Source: Streptomyces boluensis (lineage in GTDB: Bacteria; Actinomycetota; Actinomycetes; Streptomycetales; Streptomycetaceae). Taken from it: a stretch of DNA of 50,535 nucleotides. Of this stretch, positions 15,619-23,748 are shown piece by piece. The position numbers and the translations under genes were made by a program. Below the pieces are notes generated by a model. That model ran no database searches and had not been told where the DNA came from. It was given only the letters and a program-made list of their open reading frames with translations. The DNA lies in assembly GCF_009908195.1 (NCBI RefSeq), contig NZ_JAAAHS010000011.1, positions 1 through 50,535 of the forward strand. Reading direction: 5' to 3'. The first letter of the stretch is position 1; each line of letters begins with the position of its first letter.

Positions 15619-17267
15619 TTCTTGCCCTTCGCCATGGCCGTCTCGTACTCGCGGCGCATCGCGTCTCCGGCTGTACGGCGCCACTTGGGCAGGATGTCGC
15701 TCTTGAAGGAGGAGAGGGGCTCGCGGCCGGCGATGATGTCCTTGACCGACTCCTCGAGTTCGGTCTTGGACGACTGGCCCTTGCCCGCGTACGTGTCGGA
15801 GAAGAACCCGGTGCTCGCGTCCGCCTGGGCGATCTTGATCAGCTCCACCTCGGTCTCGTGGATGCCGCGGGTGACGTCCGGCTTGCCCGGCAGGTACAGC
15901 GACTGCGGGGCGTTGCCGAAGAAGTTGATCGCCTGGCGGGTGGTGAGGACCTCGGCGTTCCCCTTGTCGTTGAGGATGACGTCGCCGTCCTTCGACAGGT
16001 CCCAGTGCTTCCCCTCGATGCCGTTGTCGAGGAACCGGCGGGTCTCCGTGCCCATCGGGGCGCTGAGGAAGTCGAGGACCTTCAGGAGTGTCTTGACGCG
16101 CTTCTTCGGCACCTTGTTGTTGATCGCGGTGAAGCCGACGGAACCGTAGCCGTAGTGCCAGCTGGGCTGCATGCCCTTCTCCGCGGCGAATGGCACGACG
16201 ACCTTCTCCGGCCAGTCGTACATGGCACTGTCGTTGAGGAAACCGGGGAACGACTGGACGTGCAGGCCGAGGAATCCGCCGCCCATCTTCTCCAGTGTGG
16301 TGCGCAGATTCGGGTCGGGGTAGAACAGCTCCGCCTTCTGGCACTTGATCGCGAATTCGAGACCGGCGAGATACTCGTCCGTCTCGTACATGTAGGTCAG
16401 CTTGCCGTCTTTTTCCTGCCACTTGTTCTGCAGGCCGTACCACGTTGCGAACTGCATCATGTGATTGACATAGGCCGGCTCGAGCACCCACTTTTTGCGC
16501 TTGGTGTCGAGCAGGTCCTTCGCCTTCTCGAAGAAGTCCTGGGCGCTGTCGAATTCCAGGCCGCCGACCGGCTTCCAGAAGTCCTCGTTGGCGACGTACA
16601 CCTGACCCATACGACCGTAGGGGACTGCGTAACCGGCTATCCGGCCGTTCACCACGGCTGTCTGCCACGCGTACGAGGGGATGTTGGCGAGATTCGGATA
16701 TTCCTTGACCGCGTCGCCGGACAGGTACTCCGTCAGATCGTGGAACTTGGCGTCCAGCAACTGCGGGATGTTCTTCAGGCCTTGGTTCGGCGGGAACCAC
16801 ATCAGATCCGGAAGCTCCCCGCCCGCGATCAGTGCGTTGAACTTCGACCGGTAGACCGACTCCTCGCCCAAACCGTTGACGATCGTCATCCGGAACTCGG
16901 AGCCGACGCGTCTGTTCAGCTCCTGCCAGTAGGCGTTCCGCCGCATCGCCGGCGGCATGGTGGTGAAGGTCTCGGTGAGAGCAGTGATCGGCTCGCCGTC
17001 ACCCGGCTTCGCCCCCGAGCGCTGCACCAGGTTCTTCGGATACCGCAGATAACCGGCATCGAGCCCCTGTGCGTTGCCCGGCAGATCGGGCTGCGGCACG
17101 TTCGCGGCCACGTACGCCGGCAGCTTCAGCTTCGCGGAGGCCTCCGCACCGGCGTTGGCCTTGGCGCCCGAACCGCAGGCGGTGAGGGTTCCGCCGGCGG
17201 CGAGCGTGAGCCCGGTGGCACTCGCGGCGCCCAGGAACGTGCGGCGGTTGAATCCTTGAACAGCCAT
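15615..17267 (-). CDS. ABC transporter sugar-binding lipoprotein (LplA-like)
   Basis: 550 residues. The N-terminus combines a Tat-like NRRTFLGAASATGL motif with a lipobox LTAC, so it should be anchored outside the membrane. The length and motifs (GELPDLMWFPPNQGL, FDSAQDFFEKAKDLL, GYGSVGFTAINNK) fit the large solute-binding proteins partnered with LplB/LplC (YtcP-type) permeases, often for oligosaccharides. It sits between two permease genes and the dehydrogenase. AGGAGAA lies upstream of the ATG. The substrate is inferred to be a glycan breakdown product. Confidence 0.92.
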   Translation of the reverse strand: MAVQGFNRRTFLGAASATGLTLAAGGTLTACGSGAKANAGAEASAKLKLPAYVAANVPQPDLPGNAQGLDAGYLRYPKNLVQRSGAKPGDGEPITALTETFTTMPPAMRRNAYWQELNRRVGSEFRMTIVNGLGEESVYRSKFNALIAGGELPDLMWFPPNQGLKNIPQLLDAKFHDLTEYLSGDAVKEYPNLANIPSYAWQTAVVNGRIAGYAVPYGRMGQVYVANEDFWKPVGGLEFDSAQDFFEKAKDLLDTKRKKWVLEPAYVNHMMQFATWYGLQNKWQEKDGKLTYMYETDEYLAGLEFAIKCQKAELFYPDPNLRTTLEKMGGGFLGLHVQSFPGFLNDSAMYDWPEKVVVPFAAEKGMQPSWHYGYGSVGFTAINNKVPKKRVKTLLKVLDFLSAPMGTETRRFLDNGIEGKHWDLSKDGDVILNDKGNAEVLTTRQAINFFGNAPQSLYLPGKPDVTRGIHETEVELIKIAQADASTGFFSDTYAGKGQSSKTELEESVKDIIAGREPLSSFKSDILPKWRRTAGDAMRREYETAMAKGKK

Positions 17268-17328
17268 GGTTCTCCTGTGAGTTGGGCAGGAAGAAGCGAG
17301 GGGGGGGCAGCGATGGTTGGAGGGGAAT

Positions 17329-18258
17329 TCACCCCTTGATGGCGCCGGTGAGTACGCCCTTCACGAAGTACTTCTGCAGGAAGGGATAGACGGCGACGAT
17401 CGGCACGATCGCGAGGATCAGCACCGCCATCGACATCGCCGTCGACGAGGGGAGTACGGCGACCCCGAGCGCCTTGGCGTTGAAGGTGTCTCCCTGAAGT
17501 ACGTACGAACGGAGCACCATTTGGAGCGGCAGCTTCTCGCCGTCGTTGATGTACAGCATCGCGTTGAAGAAGCTGTTCCAGTACGTGACCGCGTAGAAGA
17601 GACCGACGACCGCGATCACTGCCTTGGACAGGGGCAGCACGATGGTGCGGAGGATGCGGAACTCGCCGGCTCCGTCGAGCTTCGCCGCCTCGTGCAGTTC
17701 GTCGGGAATTCCCTGGAAGAACGCGCGCATCACCACGATGTTGAAAGCGTTGAGCAGCGTCGGTGCGATCAATGCCCCGTAGGAGTCGAGGAGTCCCAGT
17801 TCCTGGATCACCAGGTAGTTGGGGATGATCCCCGGTGTGAAAAGGAACGTGCCGAGCACCAGGAGCAGCAGCGGCTTTCCGGCTGTCGTCCCCGGGCGGG
17901 AGAGCCCGTACGCGAGGCTGATCGTGCACAGCAGGCTGAGCAGTGTGCCGACGAGGGTGACCCCCACGCTCACCGTCGCCGCCCGGGTGACGACGCCGCC
18001 GTCGAGCACGACGCGGTAGGCCTCGAAGGTGGGGTCCGAGGGGAAGAGGACGTAGCCGCCGTTCGCGGCGAGCTCGTCCTTGGACGCCAGTGACGTGCCG
18101 AGACAGAGCAGGAACGGATAGGCGACCGCCACGACCATCCCGATGATGACCACGGTCTTGATGGCCTGCGCCGGCAGGCCGGGCTGCTCCATCCAGGCAG
18201 GGCGCTCTGGGTGCCGGCGCCGGTGGCGCAGTATCGCGGCGAAGGACTCTGTGGTCAT
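17329..18258 (-). CDS. ABC sugar permease, LplC/YtcP-like
   Basis: 309 residues with six predicted membrane helices. It has the permease EAA signature ELHEAAKLDGAGEFRI, which docks the ATPase. The ATG at 18258 overlaps the stop of the upstream permease (ATGA at 18255-18258). It ends FLQKYFVKGVLTGAIKG, a C-terminus typical of this subfamily. It forms the membrane channel with the gene at 18255-19286. No ATPase gene is present. Streptomyces importers of this type commonly share a general ATPase such as MsiK encoded elsewhere. Confidence 0.92.
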   Translation of the reverse strand: MTTESFAAILRHRRRHPERPAWMEQPGLPAQAIKTVVIIGMVVAVAYPFLLCLGTSLASKDELAANGGYVLFPSDPTFEAYRVVLDGGVVTRAATVSVGVTLVGTLLSLLCTISLAYGLSRPGTTAGKPLLLLVLGTFLFTPGIIPNYLVIQELGLLDSYGALIAPTLLNAFNIVVMRAFFQGIPDELHEAAKLDGAGEFRILRTIVLPLSKAVIAVVGLFYAVTYWNSFFNAMLYINDGEKLPLQMVLRSYVLQGDTFNAKALGVAVLPSSTAMSMAVLILAIVPIVAVYPFLQKYFVKGVLTGAIKG

Positions 18259-19286
18259 CGTCGGTAGACCCCCTGCTCGCCGAGGCGGTGAGCGGCTTTG
18301 TTCGCGAGGTAGATGAGGACGAAGCCGATCACGCCCTTCATCAGCCCGGCCGCGGTGGACATGCCCCAGTCGCCGTCGACGACGCCGTGGAAGTACACGT
18401 AGGTGTCGAGGACTTCGGACGCCTCCTGGCCGACGTTGTCGCGCTGCAGCAGGATCTGCTCGAAGCCGACGGAGAGGATGTCGCCGAGGCGCAGGATGAG
18501 CAGCATGATGATCACTGGCCGGATGCCGGGCAGCGTGACGTGCCAGATCCGGCGCCACCAGTTGGCTCCGTCGATCGCCGCCGACTCGTACAGCGAGTTG
18601 TCGATGCTCGCCATCGCCGCGAGGAAGATGATCGCGCCCCAGCCGGCGTCCTTCCAGATCGCCTGAGAGGTGATCAGGAAGATGAAGGAGTCAGGGTTGT
18701 TCATGAGGTTGCCGACGTCGATGCCGTGGTCGTTGAGATACGACGTGACGGTGCCGGCGCCGCCGAACGCCTGCTGGAACATGCCGACGACCACGACCCA
18801 CGACAGGAAGTGCGGGAGGTAGGCCACGGTCTGCATGAATCGTCGAGTGCGGCTGGATAGCAGCGAGTTGAGGAACAATGCGAGCGCGATCGGCGCCGGA
18901 AAGTACAACAGCAGTTGTACGGCGCTGATCTCCAGCGTGTTCCAGGTGGCGGTCCAGAACTCCGGCTCCTGCAGCAGCGCCTGGAAGTTCGCCCAGCCCA
19001 CCATCGGGCTTTCCTTGAAGCCCAGATACGGCTGGTAGTCCTGGAACGCGATCACGTTCCCGGCCAGGGGGACGTAGAAGAAGACGACGAAGTACAGGAT
19101 CCCCGGGACGCAGAGCAGAAGCAGCGTCCGGTCACGCCGAAGGCGTTCACGCAGCGGGCGTTTGACCGTCTTCGCCGTCGCGCGGCCTTTCTGCCGTCGC
19201 GGGGTCCCGGGCCCGGCGGGGCCTTCGTCGTCCGGTGGCGGGTGGGGCAGGACCGAACTGGGCGAGGTTGAGGCTGCCGCCGACAC
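18255..19286 (-). CDS. ABC sugar permease, LplB-like
   Basis: 343 residues, beginning with a polar Pro/Ser-rich 45-residue tail and followed by six helices. The EAA loop is SLYESAAIDGANWWRRIWHV. The ending YLANKAAHRLGEQGVYR is characteristic of LplB. A GTG start at 19286 is supported by a near-perfect GGAGG. It is the first gene of the five-gene importer operon (19286 to 13141). The 171-bp leader to the DeoR gene contains GTTAAC/GTTTAC (19408-19424). Confidence 0.92.
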   Translation of the reverse strand: MSAAASTSPSSVLPHPPPDDEGPAGPGTPRRQKGRATAKTVKRPLRERLRRDRTLLLLCVPGILYFVVFFYVPLAGNVIAFQDYQPYLGFKESPMVGWANFQALLQEPEFWTATWNTLEISAVQLLLYFPAPIALALFLNSLLSSRTRRFMQTVAYLPHFLSWVVVVGMFQQAFGGAGTVTSYLNDHGIDVGNLMNNPDSFIFLITSQAIWKDAGWGAIIFLAAMASIDNSLYESAAIDGANWWRRIWHVTLPGIRPVIIMLLILRLGDILSVGFEQILLQRDNVGQEASEVLDTYVYFHGVVDGDWGMSTAAGLMKGVIGFVLIYLANKAAHRLGEQGVYRR

Positions 19287-19407
19287 CGGTCACCTCCGAT
19301 CGAGGGGAGCGCACATGTGCAGGAACGGAACGGGCCCCGGCCGGCACTCCGGCCCTGAGGTCCCCCGCATCCTGCATCCCTGTGCGCATCCATGACAAGA
19401 GGTGCTC

Positions 19408-19424
19408 GTTAACTCTTTGTTTAC
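19408..19424. promoter_or_regulatory. AT-rich candidate operator upstream of the importer operon
   Basis: GTTAAC (itself a palindrome) is followed after 5 bp by GTTTAC, in an AT-rich patch within very GC-rich DNA between the DeoR gene and the LplB gene. It could be the operator or -10 region of the importer operon. This is inferred from composition and symmetry only. Confidence 0.35.
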
Positions 19425-19457
19425 TGCGAAATCGCGCATCCAGGCTGCATGAAGCGA

Positions 19458-20246
19458 TCAAGCCTGCACGACGGTGATGCCCCGCTCCTCGAACTCCTTG
19501 GCCTTCTTCGGATCGCGGTCGTCCGTGACCAGGGTGTCGACGGCGGAGGCCCCGCAGATCCGGGCGAACGCCTTGGCGCCCAGCTTGCTGGAGTCCGCCA
19601 CCACGACGAGCCGGTCGGCCTGTCCGGCGAGCAGTGCGTTGATGTCGGCCTCGTGCTCGTTGCGGGCGCTGGCGCCGCGTTCGGGGTCGATGGCGTCCAC
19701 CCCGAGGAAGGCGATGTCGAGGCTGATGTCCCGCAGGATCCGGCCGGCCAGCGGGCCCACGAGCTCGTACGAGAGCGGCATGGCCACGCCACCGGTCGTC
19801 ACCACCTTCACGTGGCGGCGCACCGCGAGCTCGTTGGCGATGTTGAGCGCGTTGGTGACGACTGTGACCGATGGCTCCTCGCCCGGGCCGTCGTCCGCCC
19901 AGTCGCCACGGGTGGCGAGCGCTCGGGCCACCTCCGTGGTGGTGGTGCCGCCGTTGAGGCCGATCACCATGCCGCGCTCGACCAGCGCGGCGGCGGCCCG
20001 TCCGATGCGCTGCTTCTCGGCGGAGTCACGCATGGACTTGTAGCGCAGCGGCAGGTCGTACGCGGCGTCGGCCGGTGCCGCGCCGCCGCGGGTGCGCACG
20101 AGCAGCCGCTGCTCGGCGAGCTGGTCGAGGTCGCGGCGGATGGTCGCGGTGGAGACGCCGAGCTCCTCGGCGACAGCCTCCACCTCGAGCTGTTTGTGCT
20201 CTGCGAGCAGCCGGAGCAGCTCCGTGTGCCGTTCGTAGCGGTTCAC
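19458..20246 (-). CDS. DeoR/GlpR family transcriptional repressor
   Basis: 262 residues. The N-terminal DeoR helix-turn-helix is RHTELLRLLAEHKQL then VAEELGVSTATIRRDLDQL. The C-terminal DeoRC sensor domain has LNGGTTTTEVARAL (phosphosugar pocket), VTNALNIANEL, GGVAM, LGVDAID and VVVADSSKLGAKAF. The family senses phosphorylated sugars. I chose the GTG at 20246, which has AGGAAGAGG upstream and gives the normal N-terminus, over the longer frame from 20291. It lies between the importer operon (same strand) and the divergent SIS gene and is the obvious regulator of both. Confidence 0.93.
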   Translation of the reverse strand: MNRYERHTELLRLLAEHKQLEVEAVAEELGVSTATIRRDLDQLAEQRLLVRTRGGAAPADAAYDLPLRYKSMRDSAEKQRIGRAAAALVERGMVIGLNGGTTTTEVARALATRGDWADDGPGEEPSVTVVTNALNIANELAVRRHVKVVTTGGVAMPLSYELVGPLAGRILRDISLDIAFLGVDAIDPERGASARNEHEADINALLAGQADRLVVVADSSKLGAKAFARICGASAVDTLVTDDRDPKKAKEFEERGITVVQA

Positions 20247-20336
20247 CCGTACCTCTTCCTTGTGGTGCTGACCTGGGATACAGCATCGCACCGGCCGGAC
20301 GGGCGCAGGGCGTGTGCAGGGAAAGACGGCAAACTG

Positions 20337-20370
20337 ATGCTTGAAGTTGAGTGAAAAGCTTCTCTAGCAT
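20337..20370. promoter_or_regulatory. Candidate operator between the DeoR and SIS genes
   Basis: An AT-rich block with the inverted ends ATGCT (20337-20341) and AGCAT (20366-20370) and an inner GAAG/CTTC pair. It lies 37 bp before the SIS ATG and is the only AT-rich DNA in the divergent gap. It is a reasonable DeoR site; no experimental motif is known to me for this regulator. Confidence 0.35.
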
Positions 20371-20406
20371 GCAGCTTCAATCAATCACCGTCGACGGGAG
20401 TGGTTC

Positions 20407-21294
20407 ATGCACCACGTAGCGACCGAACTCACCAGCCAGCCCGAGTGCTGGACCCGGGCCGCGGAACTCGCCGTCGAGCAGCAGGCGAAGCTCCCGCAGC
20501 CGGGCGAGCGGGTCGCCGTCGTCGGCTGCGGCACGTCGTACTTCATGGCACAGGCTTACGCCGCGCTCCGCGAGGCAGCAGGCCAGGGCGAGTCGGATGC
20601 CTTCGCCGCCTCCGAGTTCCCCTCCCGACGCCGTTACGACCGGGTGGTGGCGCTGACCCGCTCGGGGACCACCACCGAAGTGCTGCGGCTCCTCGGGCAG
20701 TTGCACGGCACCACCCGCACAACCGCACTGACCGCAGACCCGCACACACCCGTGATGTCGGCCGCGGACGAGACCGTCGTCCTCGAATTCGCCGACGAGC
20801 AGTCCGTGGTGCAGACCCGCTTCGCCACCTCCGCACTCACCCTGCTCCGCACCCACCTCGGCGAGTCCCCGGCCGCCGCGATCGAGGACGCGAGGGCGGC
20901 GCTGGCCCGACCCCTGCCCCAACAGCTCCTCGCCGCCACGCAGTTCAGCTTCCTCGGATCAGGCTGGACAGTGGGCCTCGCCAACGAGGCGGCGCTGAAG
21001 ATGCGGGAGGCTTCCCTGTCCTGGACCGAGGCATACCCGGCGATGGAATACCGGCACGGCCCGATCTCCATCTCCACCTCGGGAACGGCCACTTGGATGC
21101 TCGGCTCCGCGCCGCAGGGCCTGGAGGAACAGGTCCACGCCACCGGCGCCCACTGGGTTGCCGGGGGCCTCGACCCGCTCGCCGAGCTCATCGCCGTACA
21201 GCGCCTGGCGCTGGCGCTGGCCGAGGCCCGGGGCCTGGACCCGGACCAGCCAAGGCACTTGACGCGTTCCGTGATCCTCCGCCCGGCGTCGTAA
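20407..21294 (+). CDS. SIS-domain sugar-phosphate isomerase/deaminase (AgaS/GlmS-like)
   Basis: 295 residues with two SIS modules. The first has VAVVGCGTSYFMAQAY and LTRSGTTTEVL, the phosphosugar-binding SGTT loop. The second has FLGSGWTVGLANEAALKMRE and EAYPAMEYRHGPIS, closely resembling the isomerase half of glucosamine-6-phosphate synthase and AgaS deaminases. The glutaminase domain is absent. It probably isomerises or deaminates an amino-sugar phosphate. It is transcribed divergently from the DeoR regulator of the adjacent sugar importer, so an amino sugar is a plausible substrate (inference). The start ATG is preceded by GGGAG. Confidence 0.88.
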   Translation: MHHVATELTSQPECWTRAAELAVEQQAKLPQPGERVAVVGCGTSYFMAQAYAALREAAGQGESDAFAASEFPSRRRYDRVVALTRSGTTTEVLRLLGQLHGTTRTTALTADPHTPVMSAADETVVLEFADEQSVVQTRFATSALTLLRTHLGESPAAAIEDARAALARPLPQQLLAATQFSFLGSGWTVGLANEAALKMREASLSWTEAYPAMEYRHGPISISTSGTATWMLGSAPQGLEEQVHATGAHWVAGGLDPLAELIAVQRLALALAEARGLDPDQPRHLTRSVILRPAS

Positions 21295-21462
21295 TGCCTC
21301 GGGCCGAGTCGCGTATCGGAGCCATCGGCCTCGCTCTCCGCCACGACCCGTCGCGCCCAGGGCCGTAATGCCGCGGCCGTCCACCGTCCGCAACGGATCT
21401 CACAAACCCGCGGTACCGCCGATACGCCGATACGGCCGAGAGAGCTGAACCAGTACCGGCAA

Positions 21463-22581
21463 TCAGGCCGCGACGAGCTCCTGCTCGCGGTCCGGCGTCT
21501 TGACCTTGGGCTTCTTGTTCGGCAGCGAGAGTCGGAAGACCTTGTGCCACGCGGAGAACACCTGCTTGGGCAGCGGCCCGGTGACGTACTCCAGCTCGTA
21601 CTTCTCGAACAGCGCGCGCACCTTCACCGCGACCTCGGCGTACCGGTTGCTCGGCAGGTCAGGGAACAGGTGGTGCTCGATCTGGTGCGACAGGTTGCCG
21701 GTCATGAAGTGCATGGCCTTGCTGCCGCTGATGTTGGCCGAGCCCATCATCTGGCGCAGGTACCACTGGCCGCGCGTCTCGCCCTTGATCGATCGGCGCT
21801 CGAAGACCTGGACGCCCTCGGGGAAGTGCCCGCACATGATCACCGAGTGGGTCCAGATGTTGCGGACCAGGTTCGCGGTGAACGTGGCGGCGAGCGTGGG
21901 GAGGAACGACGGGCCGGAAAGGAGCGGGTGGATCACGTAGTCCTTGAGCACCTGCTTGCGGATCTTGCGGCCCACGGCCCTGGCCCGCGCGCGGAACTCC
22001 GGATTCTTGCGGCGGCGCTTGTGCAGGTTCTTGCCGAGCTCCAGGTCGTACGCCGCGATGCCGTACTCGAAGAAGCAGGCGTTGATGAAGTTCCACAGCG
22101 GCTGGCCGAGGTGGAACGGGTGCCACTTCTGGTCCTCGTCGACGCGCATGATGCCGTAGCCGAGGTCGTTGTCCTTGCCGATCACGTTGGTGTACGTGTG
22201 GTGCAGCTCGTTGTGCGAGTGCTTCCACTGATCGGACGGCGAGACGTGATCCCACTCCCAGGTGGTGGAGTGGATCTTCGGGTCCCGCATCCAGTCCCAC
22301 TGGCCGTGCAGGATGTTGTGGCCGATCTCCATGTTGTCCATGATCTTCGCCACGGAAAGTCCGGCGGTGCCGAGCAGCCACGCGGGCGGGAAGAACGAGA
22401 ACAACAGCACACCCCTGCTGACCAGTTCGAGCTTGCGCTGCGCCGAGATGACCTTACGGATGTACGCGGCGTCCTTCTCGCCGCGGCCGGCGATCACCTC
22501 GTCGCGGATCGCGTCCAGCTCGCGGCCGAGCTCCTCGATCTGCTCCGCGGTCAGGTGGGCGGTGGGGTCGATGGCGGTCAA
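21463..22581 (-). CDS. Membrane acyl desaturase (DesA3-like)
   Basis: 372 residues. It introduces a double bond into acyl chains with O2 and electrons from the adjacent reductase. The three histidine boxes of the membrane di-iron desaturases are present: H88-x3-H92 (GHNILHG), H123-x2-x-HH (HNELHH) and HQIEHH near residue 310. Hydrophobic helices lie at about 55-75 and around 225-250. The start is a TTG at 22581 with AGGAA before it; the frame runs far upstream, but that DNA belongs to the reductase gene. The stop-to-start gap to the reductase is 7 bp. In mycobacteria DesA3 (Rv3229c) works with the Rv3230c reductase, and the pair here has the same order. Confidence 0.93.
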   Translation of the reverse strand: MTAIDPTAHLTAEQIEELGRELDAIRDEVIAGRGEKDAAYIRKVISAQRKLELVSRGVLLFSFFPPAWLLGTAGLSVAKIMDNMEIGHNILHGQWDWMRDPKIHSTTWEWDHVSPSDQWKHSHNELHHTYTNVIGKDNDLGYGIMRVDEDQKWHPFHLGQPLWNFINACFFEYGIAAYDLELGKNLHKRRRKNPEFRARARAVGRKIRKQVLKDYVIHPLLSGPSFLPTLAATFTANLVRNIWTHSVIMCGHFPEGVQVFERRSIKGETRGQWYLRQMMGSANISGSKAMHFMTGNLSHQIEHHLFPDLPSNRYAEVAVKVRALFEKYELEYVTGPLPKQVFSAWHKVFRLSLPNKKPKVKTPDREQELVAA

Positions 22582-22588
22582 GGTGTTC

Positions 22589-23650
22589 CTACCGTTCGAT
22601 GTCGCAGGGGCCCGCCGCGGCGGACACGCAGGTCTGGATGAGGACGCCCGGCTCGGCCTCGGTGATCTCGCCGGTGCGCAGGTCGCGGACGGCGCCCGCC
22701 TTGAGCGGCGAGACGCAGCCGAAGCAGATGCCCATGCGGCACCCGGAGGGCATGAGCACGCCGGCCTCCTCGCCGACGTCAAGGAGCGGCGTGGCGCCGT
22801 CCGCGTCGACGGTCCTGCCGGTGGTGCTGAACGTGACCTCGCCACCGTCGCCGGCGACGACGATGCTGGGGCGGAAGCGTTCGGTGTGCAGGCGCTCCTG
22901 GACGCCGTGCGCGGTCCAGTGCTCCTCGGCGGCGTCGAGCAGGCCCGCGGGCCCGCAGGCCCAGGTCTCGCGCTCGGCCCAGTCGGGCACGAGTTCGTCG
23001 AGACGGGCGATGTCGAGCATGCCGTCCGTGTCGGTGTGCACCTCGGTGAGCCGTAGCTTCTTGTCCGCGACCAGGTCGTGCAGTTCATCGCGGAAGATCA
23101 CGTCTTGCGGCTGGGGCGCGCAGTGGACCATGACGACGTCGTCGAACTCGGTGTCGCGCAGCATGCCCATCACGGGCGTGATGCCGCTGCCGGCCGTCAG
23201 GTAGAGCACCTTGGCGGGCTTGGCCTGCGGCAGCACGAAGTCACCGGTCGGGTGGTCGAGCTGGATCAGCGTGCCCGGTTTGGCCCTGCGGACCAGGTGG
23301 TTGCTGACCTTGCCGTCCGGGATCGCCTTCACGGTGATCGTGACGCGGCCGTCCTGGCGGTGGCGGTTCGTCGGCGAGGTGAGGGAGTAGGCGCGCCACA
23401 GGCGCACCCCGTCGACGTCGACCCCGATCCGCACGTACTGACCGGCCGTGTGGCCGCGCCAGCCCCGTCCGGGCCTGATCACGATGGTCGCGGCGTCACC
23501 CGTCTCGGGGTGCACGGCCTCGATGCGCCCACGCAGGTCGGCGCCCGCACGCAGCGGGCTGACCAGGTCGAGGTAGTCCGACGGCAGCAGCGGCGTCGTG
23601 ACCATCTCCAGCAGTTTCCACGCCCTGCTGCGGAGGGCTGTACTCGTCAT
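22589..23650 (-). CDS. Ferredoxin-fused flavin reductase partner of the desaturase
   Basis: 353 residues. An FAD-binding barrel (LWRAYSLTSPTN, the RxYSL motif) is followed by an NAD(P) domain (VLYLTAGSGITPVMGMLRD, then ACGPAGLLDAAEEHW). The C-terminal [2Fe-2S] domain has the plant-type cluster motif GCRMGICFGC and a distal CVSAAAG. It transfers electrons from NAD(P)H through FAD and the cluster to the desaturase, matching Rv3230c of mycobacteria. The ATG at 23650 gives the usual N-terminus, which is better than the longer open frame to 23761. It is the first gene of a two-gene operon, divergent from the PucR-like regulator. Confidence 0.93.
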   Translation of the reverse strand: MTSTALRSRAWKLLEMVTTPLLPSDYLDLVSPLRAGADLRGRIEAVHPETGDAATIVIRPGRGWRGHTAGQYVRIGVDVDGVRLWRAYSLTSPTNRHRQDGRVTITVKAIPDGKVSNHLVRRAKPGTLIQLDHPTGDFVLPQAKPAKVLYLTAGSGITPVMGMLRDTEFDDVVMVHCAPQPQDVIFRDELHDLVADKKLRLTEVHTDTDGMLDIARLDELVPDWAERETWACGPAGLLDAAEEHWTAHGVQERLHTERFRPSIVVAGDGGEVTFSTTGRTVDADGATPLLDVGEEAGVLMPSGCRMGICFGCVSPLKAGAVRDLRTGEITEAEPGVLIQTCVSAAAGPCDIER

Positions 23651-23681
23651 AGCCCCAGCTTGGTGCGCCTCAAGGCGTAAA

Positions 23682-23733
23682 GTCCTGACCGCAGGACGTA
23701 AATCTGGTCGACAGAATTGTTCGCAGAGAACAA
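23682..23733. promoter_or_regulatory. Two inverted repeats in the reductase/PucR divergent promoter
   Basis: GTCCTG-4-CAGGAC at 23682-23697 and TTGTTC-5-GAACAA at 23717-23733, both perfect 6-bp arms. They lie in the 98-bp gap between the divergent reductase-desaturase operon and the PucR-like regulator, about 32 and 15 bp from the two start codons respectively. They are likely regulator sites; which protein binds which is unknown. Confidence 0.5.
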
Positions 23734-23748
23734 ACAGGGAACAAAAAC

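Noticed and set aside
17329..18558. Longer start for the second permease, giving 409 residues
   Set aside because: It would overlap the upstream permease by about 300 bp. The ATG at 18258 forms the usual ATGA overlap and gives the normal length.
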